NCBI GenBank assembly: GCA_033085395.1
Contig: MU853186.1
Coordinates: 62,001 to 126,000, forward strand
Direction of reading: 5' to 3'
Length of the DNA stretch: 64,000 nt
DNA from: Xanthoparmelia taractica
Lineage: Eukaryota; Ascomycota; Lecanoromycetes; Lecanorales; Parmeliaceae
This document shows, one piece after another, positions 45,001-55,862 of the stretch. The notes below the pieces were generated by a model. That model was not told the DNA's origin, did no database searches, and worked only from the letters and a program-made list of their open reading frames with translations. Positions within the stretch are counted from its first letter, which is position 1; the number at the start of each line of letters is the position of its first letter. The position numbers and the translations under genes were made by a program.

Positions 45001-46839
45001 GGTGGATATTGAACGCATGTGGGATGAAAAGGCTGGATTCGCACGAGCTTCAGCAGGCGGCAAAGCAGCATGATGGGAAAGACAGACAGCGGCGCCACGC
45101 GCATAGACGAGATGGGAATCTAATTTAAGAAGAAGTATAGAAAAAAGAGTTGTCACCGACAGTTTTTGGTCAGTCAATTCGTCACCGTACTATCAACCGT
45201 AACCCTAAGCCGTATAGGAGAGCCAATGGGCGCAAAAGTCAAGCGAGTTCAAGTGTCTTTGTTCAAGCAGTACAAGTAAGTGGCGTATTCTTTTGCCTCC
45301 GCTTATCCTGTGGGTCATATTTGGTGGGAAAGGAAAAAGGTTCACAGGTTTTTAGCGATCGGAGAATTTGTGCAGCTCTTTTGGATGGATGGTAGTGCAA
45401 CTAACTTACCGGTAACCTTCATGAATTAAGGTCAAGGTATGATTATTACTCGGTATTTATTATTATTGATATTATTGTTTTTATATATATACACACATAT
45501 ATATATATACTTTGTGTGGGAAGAGTGGGCTGGAACAGATTGGTGGTGATGCCTATGTAAAGTAAAGTAACGTCCAGTTCGTATAATCCTTGTCACATCT
45601 ACCGTTCAAGCATGCGAGACAATTCGATAGATTCAACAATCCGGGACTGCATGAGTCTACCTTACTGGCGAGTACGAAGTGAGTAACGATTAGTATGGGG
45701 GTGGCATGTACGTGATTATGATCTTGTTTATTGCGTCAAATCATCTCCGCCAATTATCCCGTGTCCGGTCGAATGCCATGGCTATTGGGGGGCTGTGCCG
45801 CTGTGCTGGCCGTTCGGCCCCAACTGGGAGATCTGCAGCGGATGTGGCACGAATGTATCATGTACCACGATATTTCAAAACACGGCCTGGCTGCCTCCCG
45901 GATCATTAGGCGAACACTCAGCACGCAAGGCCGAAGAGATCCATCAGATCCGACATGGTGGTAATTGGCCCTCATGCCCTCGCTCAACTTTCGTCATGCG
46001 TTTTCAGACCGACGTTATTGGAAGCACGCAGTCATCCAAGAGATGGATGACAAGACGATCTCGGAAACAATTATTGTCTCGGCGTAAGCTTTATTGATTT
46101 TTTTGCGGTCAAGGGAAATCCAATGGCTCCTGCCAAATGCTGAATCGGTGAACTTGCATGCTTTTCTGGGCGTGGTCGAGTGGAGCTGAAGTAAGAATAG
46201 CCCAAAGCGTTTCATGCCACGCATCGCAAGGATGAAGCGGCATCTCGATGGCTTACTTTCTGGAGTGGTAGGGAGGGAGGCACAAGTCGAACGTTGCTTG
46301 GATGGTGTTGTCACTTGATCGACAAATGGTGCAGCAGCTAGAGCGGCAATAGCATTAGGATGGCCCTTAGCATGCCTTGGAAAAGGCACGAGAAGCCCCC
46401 TAGAAGGCCCCTAGAAGCCTGGTGGAAGGGTCATGGAAGCCTTTTTTCTGTTCGAACGACCCGTCCTTGCATCTGTCGCCCGGTCGGCTGAGCCCAAGGT
46501 TTTGTTCCTCCTAATGCACAGTAGATCTCCAACAATAATATTGCGACCACATGCATCTCAATTATGTAACCCTTTATCGATAGACTGATACCCTTGATTG
46601 TAGATACAAAGATATCATCTCAAGATAATGTTCCTCTTCTTGATGATGCCTCTCTAATGTTCGACATATCCTCGCTGGCAGGGAAAAAAAAGGTGTTCGA
46701 GTCAGAGAGAAAATCAAAAATCAAAATCAAAAATCACAGCGTGCCTGCAAGGGTGTCACATCAAATCTCCGTGAGCTTGCTTGCCCCTCTTAGGACTCCC
46801 GCTTTTTTCTTTTAACCAATGAAGCATAAGAAGGCGCTC
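42005..46839. other. Gene-poor island, about 4.8 kb, A/T-rich in part
   Basis: No frame here has protein-like composition plus a plausible start; the longest (44115-44510 minus, 46015-46389 minus) lack motifs. 42600-43150 is visibly A/T- and TpA-rich, and 45420-45520 holds TTATTA and TA/CA dinucleotide runs. 46385-46435 has short imperfect repeats around CTAGAAGGCC/CTAGAAGCC. Such a stretch fits old transposon remains degraded by repeat-induced point mutation, but I recognise no transposase or reverse transcriptase motif. Confidence 0.5.
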
Positions 46840-47690
46840 TATGACACTTGATTCGACTTCACCGCAATTCCCCCTGTTGCCTCAACGTCAGGGGCTTCAA
46901 GTAACCCCTCACCGTCTTTCCTAGATCCTAGATCGTCCTCCCTACGAGCCCTGTGCACACTCCAACCCCCCCCAAAGAGCCTTGATCCCAACACCAACAT
47001 CTTGCCGCCATCGAGTCCAGCAACAGCTTGGACCATACTACACTGGAACATTGCGGGACCCAATCTAGCCTCAACGCCCGCAGCTTTCCCCAGACTCGAA
47101 GATTCCGATCCTGCACCACAATACTCTAGCTTCCAACAGTCGTTCGTTACCAACCCACCTTAACCGACTTATCCTCCCAATTCCACGGTAAAGAGGGGGT
47201 GTTGGCCTGGGAACAGCATCTACAATACCTCGCAAAGAGATCATAGTACAGATTGGGTAGTCCGACACTTGGGGAGAATAGTGTTTGAACAGTGTTCAAC
47301 CGCCTCCACTCCTACCTTCTGTCGAGTGTCTGCATCAACAGCAAGCAGAGCAGATCCCAGAGGAAAGCGTTCATTCACATCAGCCTACAAAAAAAGATCT
47401 TACATCCTGTGCACTCATTCCAGGCCCTGAAGCTGGTGCACAGCGCGGGCGCACCGCCCATCGACCTTGCTTGGCTAGTGGGGTGACCACGAGTGTAAGC
47501 TGCTAGATCTACAACACCGAACCGTGATTCTGTGTGAATCTTCAAACTAAGGACCGAGCGCGAACACAAGGCGCAATTCATCAGCCTTTGCCGGGACATC
47601 TCCAAAACGCTGGAGCATACGTTCCAAGACCCTGTTTCTTCCACAACCTCGCGAGACACCACGCCTGAAGGTTCTACACAAGAATAGCTA
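46840..47690 (+). pseudogene. Protein-like fragments in shifting frames (eroded or heavily spliced gene)
   Basis: On the plus strand, consecutive segments look like real protein but lie in different frames. First: a Ser/Pro-rich start (STSGASSNPSPSFLDPRSSS) through TAWTILHWNIAGPNL and RLEDSDPAPQYSSFQQSF to a stop near 47161. Then DLSSQFHGKEGVLAWEQHLQYL to a stop near 47245. Then HSFQALKLVHSAGAPPIDLAWLVG. Then, one base shifted at a G4 run (about 47483), DHECKLLDLQHRTVILCE. Then, shifted again near 47540, IFKLRTEREHKAQFISLCRD and TLEHTFQDPVSSTTSRD ending at TAG near 47688. No family recognised. Introns could explain the first changes; the last two sit without room for introns. Confidence 0.45.
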
Positions 47691-48031
47691 TAAAATTACG
47701 ACGGGCATGTTGGTATCTTAAGCAAAACGACCTATTGCACCTCAGAGCTCGCAGGCGTCAGCCTCTACTGGATGAGGTACAAGACATAGTGAGACCAAAC
47801 ATCTCCCGAGCTTCGCCCAAAATCCCGTGATCAACTTGTCTATGCTTGCTTGATATTCAGATCTCTCGAAGGGCACAGCTTTTCTACGGAACTTGTCGCT
47901 CGTCTAAGGTGCCGCATCCCTGCAGCTGCTTCCAGTCGAAGTATTGCGAAAGCACTACGCTACATCGAGACCTTTGAACACGAAATACTGCCCAATCGAT
48001 TGCTTAGGAATCTCCCGAGTAACACCCAACT
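47691..48031. other. 5' flank of the C2H2 gene
   Basis: 340 bp upstream of the zinc-finger start; short frames only. Confidence 0.5.
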
Positions 48032-49405
48032 ATGGATATCACAAACATGTTGAATGGAAAAGGACCTGCTGCCGTTGCGGCCGCCGCTGAGCGGCAATAC
48101 CAGCAGCACATGGCGCAGGGTGTGAGCTATAATCCAGGGCCTCAGCTGCAGCAACAGCTGCCTATGCTGCAGACAAGTTACACGGATCGACCGTTCCAAA
48201 ATGTGTACATGCAGCAACAGCAACAACAACAACAACAACCGAGTAATCAGCGCGAAGACGGTCCTGATGACTCTGGCAGTTCACGGCAAAACAGCAATGG
48301 AAGTGTGAAAGCTTTTGCTTGCACTACTTGTGGTAAAGGTTTTGCACGAAGGAGTGATCTTGCTCGTCATGGTAAGGACGCCTGAAGATTGCCATCAGCA
48401 TCATTGCTAATACAGTACTATAGAACGGATACACAGCGGCGACAGGCCTCACGTCTGCCCAGAGAAAGGATGCAACAAACCCTTCATACAGCGATCCGCT
48501 TTGACAGTGCATATGCGAGTTCACTCAGGCGAGAAACCACACATGTGTGAGCGTTGTGGCAAGGTGAGAAAGTCCGAAACGGTGACGTGGGATTACGCTG
48601 ACAATCTTCGTAGCCTTTCAGCGACTCGAGCTCTCTGGCTCGACATCGTCGCATACATTCTGGCAAACGACCATACAAATGCCCTTTTGCAGATTGCCAG
48701 AAGAACTTTACACGTCGCACTACCCTAACTCGCCACCAGAACCAACACTCAGGCACAGTGGAAGAGGCGGCCGCCGCAACTGCAGCGGCCCTTGCTTCTC
48801 GAAATTCTGGACTGCACAATCGTGCCGACTCCGAAGTTGAGCCTTTCTCTGATACCGCATCCATGGCTTCTGGAACGACAAGGACCCCCTCTCCCGGCGA
48901 ACGAAATCTCCCCTTATCGCCCTTAAGCGACGTCCCTCACATGCCTTATCTTCACCGCCGATCAAGCAACACTTCCTACAATTCTAGCGATTACCTACCT
49001 CATCATATGCGAGCCGGACTCCAACAACCCAGCCCTCGCTCCTCTCCATCTGCGAGCTCGCCGTCCCTTTCTGCCTATGGTGGCAACCCCCACCGTCCAT
49101 CCCTGACCTCTCATCCCATGCTTCCTGTACTCGAGCCTCCCACTTTCCACGACCTCCGCCAACCTAGCAGTGGAAACGTCAGCCCACATCTGAGCATCAG
49201 CTCCGGATGGCAGAGTCCAGCACATCCGAGCGGTTTGCCAAGTCCAGGCCATAATGATGGATTCGGGTATCCTGACCCGCCCTTCGGATTCCCACAGCAC
49301 ATGATGTCGAACACGAGGAGGCCGCAGAGCACCGAGCCTGACCAATACGAACTGAGACCACGACTACCGAGCAATGTTGGTGTGTGGGCGTCTAGCTTGG
49401 GATGA
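48032..49405 (+). CDS. C2H2 zinc-finger transcription factor, four fingers
   Basis: Exons 48032-48371, 48424-48563 and 48614-49405 join in phase to 423 aa. The N terminus is Ala/Gln-rich, with a polyglutamine run from CAA/CAG repeats at about 48212-48239. Four C2H2 fingers follow at about residues 95-210: CTTCGKGFARRSDLARHERIH, CPEKGCNKPFIQ...HMRVH, CERCGKPFSDSSSLARHRRIH and CPFADCQKNFTRRTTLTRHQNQH, with TGEKP-like linkers (HSGDRPH, HSGEKPH, HSGKRPY). Both introns interrupt finger-coding sequence. The C-terminal half is Ser/Pro/His-rich and probably disordered (activation or repression region). It should bind DNA in the nucleus; its target genes are unknown. The start MDITNMLNGKG is the first ATG of the open frame. 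Confidence 0.9.
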
Positions 49406-49972
49406 CGCCGCTACTACGAATGACTACCAAGCGAGCCTGATACCAATGTACTTTTGCTGCACTTTGTATTATACCCTGGAGCTGCTTGCGCTGCTTTGGT
49501 TTGCTTCGAATTGCTTGCGGCTGGCAGTTTGCTTTTGCCTTGTACTCTACTGGCAGGATTTTGTTCGATGAGCGTGGAGTTTTTGGAGTCGAACCTGCGT
49601 GCTTGGTTTGATTTTGGGGAAGGAGCAGCTCATCGTGCCCATTTTGCACATATTTTCGGAGGGCTATCAGTAGATTTATCATCTCAGTTACAATATTACA
49701 TTCGATGATTGCTTCACGGCAAGGCCTCGGATCTTTGACAGCCTTTCTCCTACCACCAAATGCAGCGTTCAATACAGCGTTCACTTTATCGTTTACGGTC
49801 CTCGGATCGTCGTCTAAGCGTCTTGAGGAAGCCCTTGGGAGTACCTTACGCTAGCTTTTTCATAGGGCTGACTGGGAATCGTAATTATTTTTGCATTTGA
49901 TCTTCGCAAGAATTCATCTACCTACCGAGTATTGAAACGTTCTTGAACTCTATATTGTACTGACTGACGGCC
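49406..49972. other. Intergenic, nothing recognised
   Basis: 3' flank of the C2H2 gene and promoter of the SGNH hydrolase. Frames are short and without motifs. Confidence 0.5.
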
Positions 49973-50680
49973 ATGGCGACTCCTATCCGCATTTTGTGCT
50001 TCGGTGCTTCAATCACAGCTGGATGGAATCAGATGGGCCTGCGCTATTATCCTTACGCCAACACACTAGAGGCTCGTTTAAAAGAAGCCTTGCCAAATAA
50101 AGACTTCAGCATTCAGGTTGACGGATTGCCGGGTGACACTGTGATACAAGGCCAATACACGAAGCGGCTGCGCTCTCTTGTCGACACCGCAACCAGCCCT
50201 TGGGATTGGGTTATAGTTCAAGGTGGGGGCAACGACCTCGTCTCGTGCAGAGAACCAGAGGAGATTATTGAAGCGTTGAGGAAACTATGGAGCATTGCAT
50301 TCGACGCAGGCTCCATGGTCATAGCCTTGACCGTTACTAAGACGGTTACTCAGAGCGAAGGTCTAGCCCGCAAATACGATGAACTGAATGAGTTGATCAT
50401 AAATGAAGAACACAAGAAGCTTTACAGTGTGGACGTTTCACGAATGCTACCGCCTGCCACCATGGATAACATCATGATCAGCAGGGTTTACGACAGAGAT
50501 GGACTCCACCTTGGAAAGAAGGGTTACGAGCTGATGGGCGATGCAATTGCTTCTTCATTGATAGAGATGATTCGAGCGAGAACCCATCGAAGAGACACTG
50601 AGGATTCCACGAGTCAAAACCACATACATCATTTCAATGCCAGCAACTCGGGATTTAAGTCTATGAAGTCTCTACTTTAG
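49973..50680 (+). CDS. SGNH/GDSL-type hydrolase, cytosolic
   Basis: 235 aa, one exon, start MATPIRILCFG. The four SGNH blocks are present: block I ILCFGASITAGW (catalytic Ser in GAS), block II Gly in VDGLPGDTV, block III GGGNDLV (Asn), and block V YDRDGLHLG (Asp and His, DxxH). The family comprises esterases and lipases acting on acyl, acetyl or thioester bonds. There is no signal peptide, so it is likely intracellular. The last ~35 residues (RRDTEDSTSQNHIHHFNAS) are low-complexity. Substrate unknown. Confidence 0.88.
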   Translation: MATPIRILCFGASITAGWNQMGLRYYPYANTLEARLKEALPNKDFSIQVDGLPGDTVIQGQYTKRLRSLVDTATSPWDWVIVQGGGNDLVSCREPEEIIEALRKLWSIAFDAGSMVIALTVTKTVTQSEGLARKYDELNELIINEEHKKLYSVDVSRMLPPATMDNIMISRVYDRDGLHLGKKGYELMGDAIASSLIEMIRARTHRRDTEDSTSQNHIHHFNASNSGFKSMKSLL

Positions 50681-51834
50681 TAGACAATTATCCTAAAGTG
50701 AGCGCGGCAACAGCATACACAGTCACGATGGAGGGTCATTCGCAAGTGGTCAGCAGCCATGGCAATGGGTGTTGATAGCCTTTCTTGCGGCGACAACACA
50801 AGCGAAATCATCCCTCTCAGTGTACAACATCGTGAAGGCAAACGCTGAGAAGATCACTGACACTAATGCTGAAGCCATCAACAAACGACTCATAGCCGCT
50901 ATTTCCAAAGGACAGGTAAAATCTCAAGGAAACTGGCATTTGCGAGCGTACAAAGTAGGATCCTACGAGTTACCCGAATTTTGACAGTAACAAATCGGAA
51001 TATGACTTTTATCGTCTATAATTTCCTTCTTTGACCTGCTGCTATTGTGAAATTGGGGAGCACTCAAAGAATCTCTTTCCTTGGGCTGTTACCTTTTTTG
51101 ACAGCTCATTGTCTTTTCATGGACAATCGTGATCTTTTTACTACACGCATGTTACAGCTGTCCTTAGCCCACACGCCTTCACATAGAATCCTTCTATTGC
51201 ACTGCCCTATTCCATTGAGAACCCCCATAAATGGAAGCGCTTGAACCCACGCCAGCTTGGTGTCGCTTATGCGCCAAAGAAAGACCAGTGCCGAAGAAGA
51301 CGCATTGAAGCGCTTGGAACGACTGCCAGACGATATCTCTGGATCTACTTCACATCTTGTCTAATGCACATCAACATCTACAAGAGTCAGTAACCCTGTA
51401 CATTTCTCTAGTGACCAATGTGGCTTATCAAATTGTAATTCAGCCTCTGAATTATCTCCAGCTGACAGTAGTCATTATGAGGGGGGGGCAAACGTGCGGT
51501 GTGCTTTTTCGCGATCAACGGCTTGCCTGCCAAAAGCGCGTCTTCAGCAAAACATTTCGCGGCGTTTGTGGTGTACCCCCACATGCAACAACAGTTGGAA
51601 TGGATGAAACCCAGAGATCGGTTTTCTTCGACTCGTGGCAATGCACAGTTTCCGAACCAATTCAGTTACCAGCGTTTACGGGAGAGCAAACATCCCCTTC
51701 GCGGGACTGCAATCAACACGCAGTATTCTACGCATTGGCACCAAGTGGCGCTTCTCCTTTCCTAACCTTTGACCTTCCCGCCTAAGTGGTGCCATGCTCG
51801 TTTCTCCAGAACCTGTGCCTCCATTGAGACCATC
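50681..51834. other. Intergenic; one unexplained protein-like fragment
   Basis: At 50700-50984 a plus frame without an ATG reads WVLIAFLAATTQAKSSLSVY then IVKANAEKITDTNAEAINKR and stops. It resembles a signal-anchored small protein but has no start, so it may be a remnant or chance. The rest has no supported gene. Confidence 0.35.
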
Positions 51835-52750
51835 ATGAGGCGCCTTAGGGCAATTATATCTGCTTCCCTCATCTTCGTCACAAGCACCATCTCAGCCCCA
51901 CCATCGTTAAATCCACCCACTAATCCAGCTTCCCTAGAACCGCCAGCGATGGTCACGGTACCTGGCTGGACCTATCGAGGGTGCTTTACTGATCGCGTAG
52001 ATTCACGAACACTTACGGGCAAAAAGTGGACGGGCGAACTTACCCCAGGGCGCTGTGCAAGTCTGTGTAGTGGCTGGAAGTATTTCGCCTTGGAAAGTGG
52101 TCATCAGTTGGTCATTTTCCATTGGCAATGACATGTGTGATACGTGGCTGATTGGAGTAGATGCTACTGTGGAAATAGTATCCTTCCTTCAAGCATCCCC
52201 ATTCCAGATGATCTTTGTGCCAATGTTTGTTCTCTGGATGCACGGGCAGCATGTGGAGGTAAGAATGTGCTCAGCCTGTATGAGGTGAACCAGTTTGGCT
52301 CGAATGTCCCACTACTCGTCTCGCCAAATTCAACGATAAACGCCCCGAAGCTAGCTGCACCCAAACCCCCTCCTCCTGTGGTAGTCAAAGTACGAGGCTG
52401 GACATATCGAGGCTGCTGGACCGATAACCCGGGCGACAGGACGCTCATTGCGAAAGCAAAAAGAGGCCATATGACACCGGAGAGATGCGCGGAGGTATGT
52501 AAAGGGTTTCACTATTTCGGAGTAGAGTACTCGAAAGAGTAAGTTCGGCGCTGTCATCAACCGATGTCGAAGGTAATCTTGTCTGACGGTGGTTAGATGT
52601 TTCTGCGGCAACTATCTTTCCCATAGCACTAGCCAAGCTCCGGAAAATGCCTGTTCGTTATGTTGTACGGGGAATTTTGGATCGATATGTGGGGGGCGCA
52701 ACATGCTCAGTCTGTATGAGACTGATGAGCCGGGTATTGCTGTTTCTTAA
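51835..52750 (+). CDS. Secreted or wall-linked protein with two WSC domains
   Basis: Exons 51835-52106, 52158-52538 and 52597-52750 give 268 aa. The N terminus (MRRLRAIISASLIFVTSTISA) is a signal peptide. Two WSC carbohydrate-binding domains follow, each with the cysteine pattern of the family: the first from WTYRGCFTD through RCASLCSGWKYFALE, RCYCGNS and CANVCSLD to ACGGKNVLSLY; the second from WTYRGCWTDNPGDRT through RCAEVCKGFHYFGVEY, CFCGNYL and ACSLCC to ICGGRNMLSLY. No membrane anchor, so probably extracellular or wall-bound. Intron 2 is canonical (GTAAGT). Intron 1 uses GTTGGT with acceptor GGAG; it was the only choice that kept phase and both domains, so it is less sure. It likely binds beta-glucan or other wall polysaccharide. 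Confidence 0.82.
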
Positions 52751-53914
52751 GGGATGAATGCAACAAGCAGATGAGAGTCGGGGTTGCTGATACACAGCAT
52801 CTGGGCACGAAAATAGACTGTATGAAGAAAGGAGGGCATGAGGCATGACAAAGAGATATAATACAGGCACGGAGCAAGCGACATGCAGCCAGTCTTGACA
52901 GGAACAGTGTGTACTGTACTACACCCTCTTCCACAGAGCCAGAATCACTTTTAGCTATCTTCAAATGATTCGATAGACCGAATAAAGACTCTCTCCCTAG
53001 TCTTTAATACACACTCCACGCTCTTCCCCAAACCTCTTCCCCTTACCTTACCTGTAGCTAAACAACTATAAGCCACCAACCAGCCAACCACCCAGCACCA
53101 CTCAGATCCCTTACCCCCCACCAACACACCCCACCGTCCGCACCAGCACCACCATCTCGCTTTCCTTTCCTTATCCCTTCCCCTCAGATATCAGCGCTGC
53201 ACCCTCCCTCCCTTACAGCTCGTACTACATGCAGCTTCAGCAGCCTGCCTGCCTAGATCGCTACAGCACACTTGCTAGTTTTAGGCAGGAAACGGCGCGA
53301 GCGAGAGGGAACGTGGAAGGGGATGGATGTTGTTGGAGGCGTAGACTTCGTGTTGTACTTTAGGAGCAGGGGTTGGTATAGGCGGAGAGAGATGGGATGC
53401 GTAAGGTGAGGGAGGAATGGGGCGTTCGTTGTGGGGGATGGCGGGGAGGGGGGGGGATCTGGGATGTTAGTAGGAGGAAGAAGGGTTGGGTCGTGGGGAT
53501 GGCTGTGGGGGTATGCTGATTGGGATGAGTGAGATGCTTGCTCAAATTTCAGTCTATGCCCAATCTGGACAAGCGTGATGTCTGCTTGTCCAGATCTACG
53601 CGTCTGCTCTTCATATTATTGTCGATTAACATTGGCGCCAAAAAAAAAGATTTGGGGAACGATCAAAGTGAATTGTATCATTGAGAGAGTACCAGTCTAT
53701 GGGAGAGAAATCATTCTGGTCCTGCTGGGTGATTTGTGCATCCATGGACTTCTATTCCTGAAGCAACCATGAGGAGGAACCAAGTCCTCTGCGTCTCGCA
53801 AAGAGCCTGTATCAGCACTGCGCAGCCAAGCGCCTTCGTAAAAGATTCGCTCAATCCTTGATCAACGGCTTCCACCCTGGAGATGATGAAGGTCAGCGTC
53901 GCCCATGAGAAGTC
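52751..53914. other. Intergenic, nothing recognised
   Basis: Contains C-rich (53000-53220) and G-rich (53390-53470) tracts and short frames only. A 65-codon plus frame at 53575-53772 has no motif. Confidence 0.45.
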
Positions 53915-55447
53915 CTAAGTCGAAGCTTTGATGCGCTTTCCCAATGGATGATAGAGCTCAACGAGGATTGTTTCTTGGTGGAGAGTCGTCTCCTTGCCTT
54001 TCGTCACGCGGTACAAGCCAGGCATCAGATATATGACGGTTTTTCCGATCACTCCATCCTTGTCAGCAATCACCGCGCTGTCCGGCTTCAAGTACTTTCC
54101 ACTCTTGGAATCAACCATCTTGCACATCTTGAGCATGTCTATGGTGACAGGCTTGTATCCGGCGACGAGTGACTCCGGAAACGAAACAACATAGTCTGAG
54201 GTGGACATTCGGATCGTGTTCGCGAGCTTGACAGTAGGAAGCACCACTTGGTCGTAGAATGTGGCTTCAGCCTGAGCACCTGAGAAAAAGACCGGAAGAG
54301 CCATGTATAGCCTCTTGAACAGGTCGTTGGTCAAGTGTTTTGATTGTTGCTGGCAACGATCTCCACATTTTGTGGTCTTGTCAAGTGCTTTGAGTGTCTC
54401 TGAACGCCAGCTAGCGATCGCCACGGAATCTGTTCGTTGTGAGCGGCGGCGCCTAAAGTCAACCGGGAACTACATACCTCTTGGTGGGTCAAGTTCTGCC
54501 AATTTTCGCTCCGCTTCCCACAACAAACGTGCAGTCTCTTCTGGCAGCCCAAATAAGTAGACGTGTCCCCTAAACACATGTTTTTGCAAGAGGCGATGGA
54601 TTAGATATCTCGCTAGGTGTTCGCCAGCGTCTGGATGAAGCCGCAGGAAGCCTTTCACGGGTCCAGATTCGCTGCCCGAAAATACATAGTCAGGCTCGGC
54701 CTCTGGATGTACTTTTTCAAATTTCGCAACCTCTGCGTCGATCCAATAGATGATTTGCTGATCGAGGGATTCGAATCGTTCCGTAATGGTTGAGTCCGGT
54801 ACTTGAGCCACTCCTTGCAAGCTGAACAGATCGTCCACGCAGTTGGACAGTTCTTCCCGAGAGGCTTCAAGGGTATGCTGAAGGTCACTATTGGTCCCTT
54901 TCATCTGGCGGATAACACCTTTGGTTTCTTGGAGCTTCCGCCTACAAGTGGCCAGCTCCTTTCTCATGCCAGTCAGCTGACCTTTGGTCTTTTTCAGATC
55001 TTTCTTGGATGTAGCTAGCTTGTCTTTTGTATCTTTCAACTCGCTCTGACAGCTCTGCAGACGGAGTCTGGCGTCCACCAGGTTTTCTTCAACGCTATCA
55101 GCTTTGGATTTTTCCAAGGTTTTGACAGTCTTCTCTTGCCGCTTGCTTGCTGATCTTAGAATTCTGGTTTCGGTGAGCTGAAGCTCCCGGTCATCAGATG
55201 ATTGGCTTCCATTTTGTTTTTCTATAGGAGCTTCGTCTGTCATGATAATATCATCCGACTCGTCTTCACGATTGACAGCTTTTTGAGGTAGTGGTTGTAG
55301 TGAGTGCAGCTCGTCTTCTCCAGTTTGCGACTCATTTGCAGGCATGACGGCTTCCTGACATGACAATTGTGGTATTTGTACTTCGTACTCTCGTTCAACC
55401 TCCACATCTTCTTCCTGCACCGTTGGCAAGTAATCGAAATCAAGCAT
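53915..55447 (-). CDS. Acidic coiled-coil protein, divergent partner of the Hsp70-like gene
   Basis: Exons 54478-55447 and 53915-54429 (GTATGT donor, ACAG acceptor, phase kept) encode 494 aa, start MLDFDYLPTVQEED. Residues 1-95 are acidic (EEDVEVEREYEV; DDIIMTDEAP). Residues about 105-205 form a lysine/glutamate coiled coil (SELKDTKDKLATSKKDLKKT; MRKELATCRRKLQETKG). After that is an apparently folded C-terminal region (DYVFSGSESGPVKGFLRL; EHLARYLIHRLLQKHVFRGH; LPEETARLLWEAERKL) and a last part with LFKRLYMALPVFFSGAQAE and YLMPGLYRVTKGKET. No signal peptide. Family not recognised. Its start lies 415 bp from the Hsp70-like start, back to back, so co-regulation is likely. Confidence 0.8.
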
Positions 55448-55862
55448 TCTCAAAGAGGGTCGGCTACTTGCTCGTCTAGTTTATCAATGAATTCTGAGTT
55501 GTCAGTCTGAGTCCTTTGACTCGTCCTAACTTCGACTGTTCGTGAAGGTGTCAAATCCAAACGTGATTCAACTCACAATGACCAACTCATCCAAGATGAC
55601 GTTCCGCGAAGAAGAAATCGGTAAGTTATCTCATCAGATTGCGCTGAATCTCTTCACATTGATAATGGCGAACGTGGCTTGGCAACTGGTAAAGTACTTC
55701 AAGACCTCATTTTGGATGAATTTGATACTCACTTCCGCTATCTGTCATATTCTATTCACCTCTGCCATACAATCTCCGCATCGCTGAGAATGCCGTTCTA
55801 ATCATCTACAACGGCCAGAGCTCTCCAATTGCATTACGGCGTCTCGACCCAAGGAACATACG
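55448..55862. promoter_or_regulatory. Shared divergent promoter (coiled-coil protein / Hsp70-like)
   Basis: 415 bp between two start codons pointing away from each other. A short plus frame (MTNSSKMTFREEEI at 55577, followed by GTAAGT) might be an alternative first exon of the Hsp70-like gene. No heat-shock element that I could defend was seen. Confidence 0.45.
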
